DNA of 64,000 nucleotides from Ornithodoros turicata (lineage: Eukaryota > Arthropoda > Arachnida > Ixodida > Argasidae), in contig NC_088204.1 in the NCBI RefSeq assembly GCF_037126465.1, forward strand, positions 18,668,804-18,732,803. Reading direction: 5' to 3'. Below the pieces are notes generated by a model, which worked only from the letters and a program-made list of their open reading frames with translations, did not search any database and was not told the DNA's origin. Both the position numbers and the translations under genes were made by a program. Positions 22,593 through 32,086 of this stretch are shown here, piece after piece. Within the stretch, counting starts at the first letter, position 1, and each line of letters begins with the position of its first letter.

Positions 22593-23385
22593 AGTGGCGC
22601 TCCCCTATTGCGACATTAACCGGAACAAAAAGTAAGATATGAACGACTCCTTTGCACACCATGGCGGAAGGAAAATCACTGCCAAAAAGAAGAAGAAAAG
22701 AAAAAAAAAAGAAAGAAAGAAAGAGAGAGAGAGAGGGCCCTCTCCTGGCATAGCGGGATGAATGGAGCTCCCGCACGGCACCGACCCAAGATGTTTCCTT
22801 CCATTTGTGTGAGGGCAGAGCACCTCCGCGCGCCTGACCTCTTTGCTCTGGTATAAGATTGCAATCCGATTGTGCATCTACGTCTGTGTATATGTCGCGG
22901 GAAGAAGAGGGGGGGGGGTTATATGTCGGTTTTATTACGAATTTGACGGAACCGTATCGATCTCGTGGGAGGCCGAGATGCAACGGGATTGGGATAAGTG
23001 AAGCCAGTATACAAAGCAACATATGGTGTGCAGGTTCTGTGCTTGCCGAGGACGTCGCGGAGGTCGGATGGATCACTTTGGAAACAAGTTTACGTCGATT
23101 ATTCTCCTCTCTCTTTTCCTTTTTTTTTCGTTCAGCAATGAAAATGATGCGGAACATGTTAGTGCATCCGTGCTTTTCTTTTCTTTTTCTTTATTTTACG
23201 GTGCGGTTGTTAAACTTGCGTAAATTTGTTCTGATAAAGTAGAGTTTCGTTACTTTTGCATATAGTACACACAGGGATTGCATCCTAAATTGGTACTCCA
23301 GCGTTGTGCCCTTCGTTTATCTATGAGCCTCCTAGTGACAACAGATCTCACCTCTCGTAATATCTGCGAACATTTCAAACATTTT
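22593..23385. other. Unassigned noncoding DNA
   Basis: A purine tract (GAAAGAAAGAAAGAGAGAGA type) lies near 22687-22738 and a G run at about 22907-22917, the latter followed by TTATATG and possibly a decayed family B LINE terminus. No gene recognised. Confidence 0.4.
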
Positions 23386-23389
23386 CATG

Positions 23390-25660
23390 TAATTCATACT
23401 AACATGGACCTTGTGACTGCCGTTGAAGAAGCACAAAGCTGTAAGCAGATAACCGAAGCTGTGTTCCTTGATTTAACATCAAGGAACACGACAGATCGAG
23501 CTTATATGATACGGTCAGCCTTGTCTGTGTGCTTCACGCATTGCAATGTGCAGCGGTTCCCCACAGAGCCTTTATATGGTTGGCTGATTCCCTGCGCCAT
23601 AGACAGATCTTTGTCCGCACAAAGGATCGCGACACACGCAAAACCAAGCTTAACCAGGATGTTCCGCAAGGAAGCGTTTTAAGTCCAATCCTATTCAACC
23701 TGGTTATGGCGGGCCTCAAGCGCCGTGTTCATCGCAAGGTAGGGATCTCCATCTATGCTGGTGATGCATGCGTATGGACCGCTGGGAAAACCAGGCCCGC
23801 GATTCAGCAGCGTCTCCAACAGTCGTTGGATGAGATCAGCAGCTGCTTGGAGTTGGACGGACTAAAAATAATACGGAGGGGTTGAACTTGCAGCTGCTGC
23901 AGCTGCTTCGTGAATGCTGCCATGGGCATTTGGGCTGAAAAGTCTGTTGTGCTCCCATTCACTCTGAAGCGTATGTGCACTTTCCGACTGTCAATTGGAA
24001 ATATCACTTTACGCCAAGTCAGGTGTCATAAATTCCTGAGGGCCACCTTGGACTGTAATTTGTCATAGGCAGCCCATATCAGATATCTAGAGACGAAGGC
24101 GCAGCACTGGCTGAACGTCCTCCGGCACTTTGGTGGCGCTACATGGGGGACTGACCAGAAGGCTCTCCTAGCCATCCGTTCTGCATTGTCCATGGAACCC
24201 TCCTGTACAGTTTACCGGTGCTACAGGGGATTTCGCGAATATCTGAGCAGCGATGCCCTGTTGCCTGTTGGCCAGGAGCCTGCGTATCTGGTTTGGAGTT
24301 CCTCGCGCGGCGGAAGCCGGAATGGTATTGGCGAAGGCCCACGAGACTCCGGTGGAGGTTTTACGGCTCAAAGAAACTGTATGTCACTACTTACGCCTGG
24401 TTGCTCACCATCATCGTCACCCCTTGATCTCGAAGATCCGTCGACGAAAGCGGATCTCTAAGTGTGTCTATAGAATGAAGCCCTCGCTTCCTGCCTTTGT
24501 TACCAGCCCCATCGTGCTTGCGACGCCTCCATGGACGTTCTCGACCCCTGCAGTCTCTTTTTCCATTCCGCTGAAAAGCCGGAAAAAATCAGACAACAAC
24601 TCCAGTTTTGAAACATTTAACGATGTGCATGATGCGGAGCAGATATCCTGAGCAAACGGCTGTGTTCACGGATGGGGTCTGCCAGGTCTCAATGCTCGAC
24701 AGCTGCTTTTATCATTTCGGATGACTCGGTGACTCATGGGTACCGATTATCGCATCGCACTTCCTCCACGGTTGCAGAACCACAGGCCATGTCCCATCCA
24801 ATCATAGCCGTAGATGGAAAGTATACTGTGATCCCAAAGCTGCAATGTATTGCCCATGTGGGGCTTCGTGGATCCCTGGCTCTGGTTGTTACATCGATCC
24901 TCCAGGAAATGAGCCGTCTACATTATTATATTATCGTCTCCAAAGGAGATAGAAGAAGATACGTTGCCGATATGGTAAAACCTCCGTCCCATCTACAATG
25001 GTGTCAAGACGTCCCATCAAGGACCCTCATGAGAGAAATGGATCCCGATTTATTCATCAACTTGCCCAATCGGCTGCCTCGCAACTTTTAGTCCATTATA
25101 CACAGGCTACGCCTCGGTGTCGCCTTCACCCCAGGCTTGGTCGTTCTGACACCATGTTGTGCTCCAGGTGTGCCGTGCTAGCAGATATCCAGCACGTGAT
25201 CGTGGACTGTGTCCTCTTCATGGTTCAATGAGAGAGGTTGCGAAACTGAAGTCAGTCACTGCCGCTCCGTTCACTTTGGCGACACTCATTGGGCCCTGGA
25301 CCGACATCCTGCAACAACGTCGTGCCCTGCAGATTTTCCTGGATTTTCTGCAAGACACCGGTCTCTTTTATGTTCTTTAATCCTGACGTGCGGCCTTGCT
25401 GCTGCCTCTCCCCCCTCGTCCCCTCATTGTCATTTTTCATCTAATGCAGTCGCGTCGGCATTGGGGCAGTGGGCCACAACACAGGTGGCGAATTTCCCCA
25501 TTCATCATCATCATCATTGTTGTGACCCACCACATCATCATCCCATTTACGTGTGTGTGTGTGTGTATTTGTTATGGTTGTTGTCATACCAACATGGGGA
25601 TAATGGGATAGGGTACCGCAGCTTAAGCTGCGAAACACACCATAGCATCGTCATGTATCT
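23390..25660 (+). pseudogene. LINE family A, second degenerate copy
   Basis: Aligns with the LINE A pol order: DLVTAVEEAQSCKQ and AVFLDLTSR (about 23407-23480), VPQGSVLSPILFNLVMAGL (about 23660-23718), then a damaged active site reading YAGD instead of YADD near 23755, RYLETKAQHW-like and RHFGG blocks near 24080-24140, GVPRAAEAG near 24297, HGYRLSHRTSS near 24737 and a terminal CSRCAVLADIQHVIVDC near 25156-25210. Stops and shifts break every domain. The 3' region (GGTACCGCAG, CATCGTCATGTATC, about 25612-25660) matches the family A tail type. Dead copy. Confidence 0.85.
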
Positions 25661-25829
25661 GTTGTCCTTGTTACGTCCTAAAACAGTCGTTCGAAAAAAT
25701 AAAAATAAAGCATCAAAAAGGAAACACAATTTCATTAAGCCATCGAAAAATACATCTCCATCTTTTTCATTTACCACTCTATCAATCATCTAAAATCGAT
25801 GCATCCCACAATATTACGGCTTATACGTT

Positions 25830-27380
25830 GAGCCATCTACCTCCTGCAGCCGGGATCCGCCAGGGAGGAGTTCTGAGTCCTCTCCTTTTCACCGTTGTAA
25901 TGGCTGGTATCCCTGCCATTTTGCCGAGGGGAGTACGAGCGAGCATATACGCCGACGATATCTGCATTTGGTCATCCGGTAAGCAGTGGCCTGCACTCCA
26001 TTGAAGACTTCAGGATGACACAGAGTGTATGGGGCCGGTTGGTATACATATCCTTGAGCAAGGCGACAAAAGAAAGGGACACAGACAACGACGACGCAAC
26101 CTTCAACCGTTTACTGACACTGAAAAGGAACGAACACACATTCTAACCGACACTCACCCCACATGACATTCTGCCACAGGTAACACTTGATGCCAAACAC
26201 CGATATCATCCGAACCAACAACCTTTCTTTATCACTTCTTCTTGCTTCTTAGTAAGCACGGCGGTGGGGGCACTAACACAATCTCTACCTTGTTCTACAA
26301 TGAGTTGTGTTTCCACAATCTGCGTGATATACACCTCCTTTGACTTAAACTTTATCTCAGTCGCTTCAAAATTCGGCTCGCAACCGCAACCCATTACATG
26401 CTCAGCTAAACGGGAAGAGCCACCCTCTGCGTTTGATACGGGATACGGGGAGTGCTACATAGGTGAGACGGGCTGATGCATAAATGAACGCTTACGAGAG
26501 CACGCCAACAAGGTATCAGGTATTATTTTTAGTCCGTCCAACTCCAACACGTTTGGTGTCTCGACATGTCAAGCACCCGTTGGCCCGCTGAATTCATACG
26601 CGAACAAGTTCGAGCATTCACCAAGCTCTGGCGCCCTACTTCCAAGAAATACAGTCTCGGTTCAAGCCTCTGCCTGCAGATCCCATTCCCTCCTGGACGC
26701 TGAAACTCCCTCCAGTGTCACCAGAGGTGCCAGGTCTCAAGTCAAAGAATGATACTTCAGGGCCTGTTGTAATACAGCTCGCACAGGATGTGGTTGCTCA
26801 ATACTCCGAACTCCAGCAGATATTTACAGATGCGTCCACATCGCAAGAGTCGTCGACATGCGCGTTCGTCATTCCGTCATCGGGAGAGCACCGTGCGATC
26901 CGTCTGTCCTACAGGATGTCCTCAACTGCGGCAGGGCTCTACGCCATCGAGGAAGCACTCCTACACATAGCGTCAAAAGAAACCCTGACTTCATGGGTTC
27001 TTTTCTCGGACTCAAAATCTGGCCTCAAAGCAATGCAAGGTTCGACGACATCCTCACTTGCGCCGGTCGTCTACAGTGTTATCGCAGCATACAACTCGGC
27101 CGAAACAAAGGGTCACAACATCATCATCCAGTGAATCCCAGTGCACTGCGGTATCAGTAGAAATGAGAAGGCGGACCAGGCTGCTCGAATTCCTCACCAT
27201 AAAAGAACTACTCATAAAATCTACTTCACGCAATCCGACGCGAAGTACTTGCTGGCCTCCTTACGTAATCGCCTCTCTAAAACCATGTGGACAGGCGACG
27301 TCATGAATCACTCGTTCCTCGCGCGAATCGACCCCAACTGCACCTGCTGCCTCCCATCGAAGATGCCAAGGCCGTATTTA
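25830..27380 (+). pseudogene. LINE relic (third family) interrupted by a Penelope-like fragment
   Basis: The reverse transcriptase part at about 25845-26000 shows IRQGGVLSPLLFTVVMAG and YADDICIWSSG. After a gap, RNase H resumes at about 26817 (FTDASTSQESS, STAAGLYAIEEAL, FSDSKSGLKAM, then IPVHCGISRNEKADQAA after a stop at 27133-27135). It is distinct in sequence from families A and B. The region between, about 26030-26640, does not fit the LINE and holds a GIY-YIG fragment. The 3' end is replaced at about 27383 by a minus-strand LINE tail. Confidence 0.8.
26040..26640 (+). pseudogene. Penelope-like GIY-YIG endonuclease fragment
   Basis: A plus-strand frame near 26448-26515 reads YIGETG, a stop, then CINERLREHANK. 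That is the pattern of the GIY-YIG nuclease at the C-terminus of Penelope-like elements (YIGxTGRxxxxRLxEH); the Arg codon has become TGA. Upstream, GGGACACAGACAACGACGACG (shown as 21 nt at about 26077) resembles the repeats around the Penelope-like element at 28390. Only the endonuclease end survives, inside the LINE relic. Confidence 0.65.
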
Positions 27381-27382
27381 TC

Positions 27383-27560
27383 TTATATGTTTATTATAAA
27401 AAAATAAGGGAAAGGTTAGCATGCGCTACGGCGGCTTGCTATTGCCAGCAAAGAAAGAAAATATAATGCATGGCCTACATACATCACATAACATACAATA
27501 CAATACATAACATAGCGATAATCGGTATCTCCTATGCAAGAGCGCCTCCGCACGTTCCGC
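27383..27560 (-). mobile_element. LINE family B-like 3' end
   Basis: ATATGTTTATTATAAAAAAA, then GGTTAGCATGCG and GGCTTGCTATTGCCAGCAAAG, matches the minus-strand 3' UTR pattern of family B (ATATGTTTATT, GGTCAG, GGCTTGCTATTCC) but has lost its terminal G/C run. No coding sequence. Confidence 0.6.
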
Positions 27561-28007
27561 TAGGGGCGTTACACGTCGGCACGCGAGATCTCCATCATGA
27601 TTGAATAGCAGAAATTTGTATTTTGAATTGGCAGAAGCAGATGTACGGCTGTAGCAGACGACAGCATCACAACGTAGAACCAGGTACGGATCCCATCAAA
27701 ATGAACAGGATGATGATGATAATCAGCTTATTAGTAGATTATAGTAATTGAGGAAGCAACAAACGGGTCGATGAGCACCGTCAGCGCTAGATTCCAAACT
27801 GCGGCGCAGGAAAAAGAGTGCAAATTACACGTTTGGTATAATCTAGTAGGTCGTGCGGTACCACCATGCACGTAAATAAGTATAGCTACCTCACTTGTGA
27901 CTTGTTTGCTTAGTTAGGTCGTGATCAAGAACGAACTGCAGGTTTCTCGGGGCCCGCCCAGGTGGCGCGTGCGTAACTGCCCTGAGCTTTTTTTTTTATT
28001 ATTATTA
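27561..28007. other. Unassigned noncoding DNA
   Basis: Nothing recognised; a T-run and (ATT)n lie near 27988-28009 next to the following SINE. Confidence 0.45.
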
Positions 28008-28097
28008 TTCGGTGTCGCGAAGCGACTGTGGCTATGAGCGGCGTACAGACGTGGACAGATGGAGAGAGGACAGCAGGAAGGAGTGGGGGACAGGGGG

Positions 28098-28326
28098 GAT
28101 ATGTTTATTAAGAAAAAGAAAGGAAAGGTCAGTCAGACGAAGGTCGGCTTGCTATTCCAAACAAACAAAGGCAAAGAAGGGAAGAAGGAAAGTAAAGGGG
28201 ACAAAAAGAAAAATAAGAAAAGAAAAGGGAAGAAAGGAGGAGAAAAGAAAAATAAGAAAAGGGAAGAAAAGGAAAAGAAGAAAAGAAAGGAAAAGGAAAG
28301 GAGAAGAAGAAATGAAAAGAAAAGGA
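28098..28326 (-). mobile_element. LINE family B 3' UTR inserted in the SINE
   Basis: Begins ATATGTTTATTAAG on the plus strand next to a G run, with GGTCAGTCAGACGAAGG and GGCTTGCTATTCC, then A/G-rich sequence. ACAGGGGG flanks it (28090-28097 and 28327-28334). It is an extreme 5' truncation of about 230 bp. The G run of the target merges with the C-run end of the LINE. Confidence 0.85.
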
Positions 28327-28389
28327 ACAGGGGGTTAGTATGCGTCCTGGGCCGCCTTCAGGGGGAACTGTGCCGACATTCGTCTGGAA

Positions 28390-28862
28390 GCGATAAAACC
28401 CCGGTGCAGGGGACACAAAGAGACAACACAGACGAAGCACTTGGGACACGGGACACAAAGAGACAACACAGACGAAGATTTGGGGTTGAATTTATTACTA
28501 GGTATGTTGATGACTTTCTGGTATGTGTGGGTATGGAAGGAGATGAATCGGGTATACAGGGTTTGTTTGTTGGAGAGGGTTTAGGTTTAAAGTTTACTGT
28601 GGAAAGGGAAGAAAATGGTAAAATTCAGTACTTGGATCTTCGGATTTCCTCTGATGGGACTGGAGTATGTTGGGAATATTGCCAGCGATGTAAAAAAACC
28701 GTTAACGCCTTTTGACTCCAATATCTCAAAAACTGTAAAAGCTGGAGTTGCAAAATCTTTGACAGTGCTTCGTCTGTGTTGTCTCTTTGTGTCCCCTGCA
28801 CCGGGGTTTTATCGCTTTTAGATGTACCACCAAACAGCCCGGTTTTTATCGCTTTTTAACCT
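28390..28862 (+). mobile_element. Small Penelope-like element with inverted ends
   Basis: A 473-bp insert in the SINE flanked by a 12-bp duplication, ATTCGTCTGGAA (28378-28389 and 28863-28874). CGATAAAACCCCGGTGCAGG, then GGACACAAAGAGACAACAC, near the left end is repeated inverted near 28766-28820. Between the repeats lies a reverse transcriptase fragment. The left arm also holds a second, partial direct copy of the GGACACAAAGAGACAACAC motif. Inverted or direct terminal repeats of this sort are known for Penelope-like elements. Confidence 0.85.
28476..28715 (+). pseudogene. Penelope-type reverse transcriptase fragment
   Basis: About 78 open codons contain TRYVDDFLVCV followed by GLKFTVEREENGKIQYLDLRI (shown in part), the active-site and following blocks of Penelope-like reverse transcriptases, with YVDD rather than the YADD of the LINEs here. 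The enzyme would be far longer; only the palm core remains. The frame is continuous upstream into unrelated SINE/LINE sequence, which is chance. Confidence 0.85.
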
Positions 28863-28990
28863 ATTCGTCTGGAAAGTGTTCGGAAAACCCAGGGAAAGCC
28901 TCGGACAGCACAGCCGGTGGTAGTGTTCGAACACACCACCTCCCAGTCTTCAGCACGACTTTGGCTGGCCATGCCGCTGGTGCTGCCCTG

Positions 28991-29420
28991 AGTGTGCGCG
29001 TTCGAATATACCCACCAGTGAAGACGCACAGAAAGGCGGCGACTCTGTGCGCATAGTAATTCGAACGCGCTATATTTCAGGTAAAAGTCCTTCATGAGAG
29101 CGATTCTCCACCGAGAACGCTGATCTTTCGGGGATCACTTCATGATCCCATGGTCCCTGCACGGTATAGCTCTAGAGTGCTTCCACGTACACTCCAAACA
29201 CAGGACCGCATGCATAACAGGTCGGGGGCCGTTATCACTTCTGGTTTGAGAAGAGGGACGGGCGTACTCCTCTCTGCAAAATGTCACTATAGAAATGGTG
29301 TAACTCTCCAGTCCCCAACACTTCACGAGAGAGGACAAAATATAATTAAGAATGGTGATTGGCTAGGGACATTGAAAACAGCTAGGCTCGCACTCTCAAA
29401 TTAAACTCAAATTAATTCAA
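28991..29420. other. Unassigned noncoding DNA
   Basis: No recognised element between the SINE head and the next MITE. Confidence 0.45.
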
Positions 29421-29424
29421 AATC

Positions 29425-29800
29425 ATGGGAGAGAACGACGTCATTCGGGATGATGGTTGACTGTACTCGTGTTCAACTTAAGAAGGAAAAGAAATCTAGT
29501 CCGTCAACTACATACGCCGTTGGAGATAAGGACACGCAGTAGCGCGCCGGGAGAAATACTACAGCGCCACTACGCAGCGTAGTGTCATATGGCCAGTCTT
29601 CACAGCTAATACGGAAGCAGAGTGAGTATGATGGATTAGATTATCTGGCGGAGGAGCAAACGTAAACTCTCTCTGCCCTGCCATCCTATCTGCGGCGCAG
29701 TAATATTTGGAGAGCTGGCGGACTAGATTTCTTTTCCTTCTTAAGTTGAACACGAGTATAGTCAACCATGATCACGAATGACGTCGTTCTCGTCTCTATG
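29425..29800. mobile_element. MITE B-like fragment hosting another MITE
   Basis: Outer arms GAACGACGTCATTCGGGATG and its inverted partner (ATCACGAATGACGTCGTTC) are family B-type inner arms. Inserted within is the element listed at 29466-29756. The true ends of the outer element are not clear. Confidence 0.55.
29466..29756. mobile_element. MITE with ~40-bp inverted ends, TA duplication (291 bp)
   Basis: The left arm CTCGTGTTCAACTTAAGAAG, continuing GAAAAGAAATCTAGTCCG, is repeated inverted at the right end almost without change. TA lies on both sides (29464-29465 and 29757-29758). It sits in the spacer of the outer MITE, so it is the later arrival. No coding capacity. Confidence 0.85.
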
Positions 29801-29806
29801 CGGTGT

Positions 29807-30110
29807 CCTCTTTACCCTTTCGCACTCCTTCTCCAGAAGCGCGACAATGTGGAGAGGCCTCGGATTGGTCTCCTCAAACGAGCTCCCGCCATGATTGGAC
29901 AAGTCGTTTGAGGAGACCAATGAGAGCCCACTCCGCATTGTCACCCTTCTTGAGAAGGAGAGGAAGAGGGAAAGCGCGTAAATTGCTGCTTCTTTCACCC
30001 ACAAATCACGAACGATGCAACGGATGGATTTCGTTCCTTTTATGTTGGTTTCAAGGTAACGGCATCTTTCATTCCACGAGGAGAATTTTGCACTTTAGTT
30101 CCCCTTTATA
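29807..30110. mobile_element. MITE family E, hairpin-centred copy
   Basis: A central hairpin (GATTGGTCTCCTCAAACGA near 29863, TCGTTTGAGGAGACCAAT near 29906) is followed by a long arm ending TTTTGCACTTTAGTTCCCCT near 30087-30106. Related copies are at 34594-34870, 49853-50654 and 52060-52340. The long arm appears on one side only here. Confidence 0.7.
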
Positions 30111-30185
30111 AGTAAGTATACTTACTCCCTATCCGAAACCGTTGTTCATGTGACTGTGTTAGGTCGCCTCGACTTCCCGTGCGTA

Positions 30186-30795
30186 CACTCTTAAAACGGT
30201 CACTTCTAATAGAGGTAAAAAAATGTTTATGCGTTTTTACCTCTAAAGTAAAAGGTACACTCTTAAAACGGTCACTTCTCACGTTACCTCTGAGAACGGA
30301 AAGCTCCTGCTGTAGAGGTTACATAATCGGTAACGAGCTTAGACGAAACTCTGTGGTGGTCAGAGGTTACAGGCAACGTTATGATGACCCCCAGGAGTTA
30401 CACGATAACAATGCGCTCGATGTAACCCGTAAACAAACTGCTACTCGTAAACAGGTAACGCTGTATATGACGGTTCTGTGTGCACTGTGTCAGCGGAATT
30501 CTTTCAGGTTTCTGCCGCGAGACGAAATACTCACACCCTATTTCATAAACCTCCGTGCACAAGCGTTACCGCGCACACACGGTGCAGAGAAAGCGCAGAT
30601 TTGAGAATTAATGTCAGCGTATTTTCGGCGTACTTTCGATCTTGACAGCCAAACACATCCCGGTATTACGCGACGTTGGGCAATGCCGTGTCAATGCTCG
30701 GTTAAGCTAGGTAGAGATTATCCTATACCTTTTACTTTTAGAGGTAAAAACGCATATACAATATACCTCTATTAGAGGTGACCGTTTTAAGAGTG
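30186..30795. mobile_element. MITE family C with ~75-bp inverted ends (610 bp)
   Basis: Left CACTCTTAAAACGGTCACTT, then AATAGAGGTA and GCGTTTTTACCTCTAAAGTA; the right end is its inverse (TACTTTTAGAGGTAAAAACG, ACCTCTATTAGAGGTGACCG, TTTTAAGAGTG). TA borders the left end; the right border is TG. A second copy of the left terminus starts at 30258, so the left end is partly duplicated. Confidence 0.8.
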
Positions 30796-31265
30796 TGTAC
30801 CCGGTCAGGCGCTTGGACGTTCTCACGGCGTCCCCAGAAGTATTCGCATAAAATGGAAGCAAATAATAACAATAATAAAAAGAGAGAAGCCTGTGAAGGG
30901 CAAAGTGAGACAGAAACAATAAAGCAAATGGTTCCAAACCGAGACTACGTGGCCAGTTCCAACTTTTCCCGTTTGTTCCTTTTGAGGGATGGTTGACGAG
31001 CCCACGTGCTCTGGGTTCAAAACGTCCGGGGCGCGAGAGTGACCAATGACATCACGTCTAGAAGGTGACGTGAAAGGGCTCCCTTTTGTGATTGCGTAGA
31101 TGGAAGAAAAAGCCTGGCGCGTGAGGGAAATGCGAATAGAGGCGCCCACCGAGGTCCCTATTCTTGCCGAGACCTATCCTTTCATGGTGTCACAATTTCC
31201 TTTTTTCACTTTCCTCTGGAACTTCTCTGTACGGTGTACACTGGACGTGCTGTAGGCCATCCACT
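30796..31265. other. Unassigned noncoding DNA
   Basis: Nothing recognised. Confidence 0.45.
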
Positions 31266-31269
31266 GCAC

Positions 31270-31725
31270 AGAATGACACCGCTGTCACTCCCCATTTGGG
31301 GAAAGCGTGGGGCGTACGCCCTTTTGTGACAAATAGCGCAACCGCATAAGTGTCACGAAAGGCGTAAGCCTCTTGTTCTCAACAAATCATGGGAGAGAAC
31401 AACACTCTAACAACAGATGTCCACCGCATAGCACGCTCCTAGCCAACCGTCATCCCGAATGACAACGTTCTCTCCCTTGATTTGATGAAAACAAGGGGCG
31501 TACGCAATTTTTGTGGCAATTTTGCTATGTGTTGAAGGTCTGTTTTGAGGGCGTAAAGGCCAAACATTGCACAGAGTGATGGCGTCATTGCTCCTGGTTC
31601 GTAGAAAATGCGAGGCGTAAACGTTTCTGTGACAGTTAACATAACCGCAGCATCAGTGTCACAAAAAGGCGTACTCCTCTGGATTTCAATAAACCACGGG
31701 TAAGAACGATGTCATTCGGGATAAC
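31270..31725. mobile_element. Degenerate MITE family B copies
   Basis: Family B core words occur twice in overlapping arrangement: GGCGTACGCCCTTTTGTGAC (near 31311), ACCGCATAGCACGCTCCTAG and CCAACCGTCATCCCGAATGA (near 31421-31462), then GGGGCGTACGCAATTTTTGTG (shown as 21 nt, near 31494) and GTCACAAAAAGGCGTAC (near 31656). Outer ends are lost or nested, so boundaries are approximate. Confidence 0.6.
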
Positions 31726-31836
31726 AGTTTGCTGGGAGACGTGCTTCGACACACTAAAATAATAAAACGGAAATGCCGCCTCTACTCAGAAGTGTTCAAG
31801 AAAACAAGTCACGGATTCGAATTCAACATGGTTGTA

Positions 31837-32084
31837 CACTCTTAAAAATGAACTTCACCCCATAGCACACTCCTAGCCAACCATCATCTCGAATGATATC
31901 GTTTTCCGCACTGGTTTGTTGAAAACGGGATGCGTACGCGTTTTTTGTGACACTTATGCTGTTCATAATTGTCACAAAAAGGCGCACGGCTCCCATTCTC
32001 AACAAATCAGGGCAGATAACGATATCATTCGAGATGATGGTTGGCTAGGAGCGTGCTATGTGGTGAAGCTCATTTCTAAGAGTG
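31837..32084. mobile_element. MITE family B, complete copy (248 bp, TA duplication)
   Basis: Left CACTCTTAAAAATGAACTTC, then CATAGCACACTCCTAGCC and AACCATCATCTCGAATGA. The right end is the inverse (TCATTTCTAAGAGTG). TA borders both ends (31835-31836 and 32085-32086). This is the reference copy for family B in the window; mobilisation by a Tc1/mariner-type enzyme is inferred from the TA target. Confidence 0.88.
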
Positions 32085-32086
32085 TA

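Larger units (their letters stand above)
28008..28990 (-). mobile_element. SINE split by two retroelements
   Basis: Minus-strand SINE in three pieces: 28008-28097 (GAAGCGACTGTGGCTATGAG, GGACAGATGGAGAGAGGAC), 28327-28389 (GCGTCCTGGGCCGCC, GGGGGAACTGTGCCGAC) and 28863-28990 (GGAAAACCCAGGGAAAGCC, then the B-box-like region near 28930 and the tRNA-like head). The pieces are in the order of the intact copy at 1930-2236. A LINE tail (28098-28326) and a Penelope-like element (28390-28862) separate them, each with its own target duplication. Confidence 0.9.

Noticed and set aside
25549..25566. CRISPR-like or other ordered array
   Set aside because: It is a plain (GT)n microsatellite. No array with regular unique spacers was seen anywhere, and the genome is eukaryotic.
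28059..28470. Lys/Arg-rich protein upstream of the Penelope palm fragment
   Set aside because: It is a translation of the A/G-rich 3' UTR of a family B LINE.
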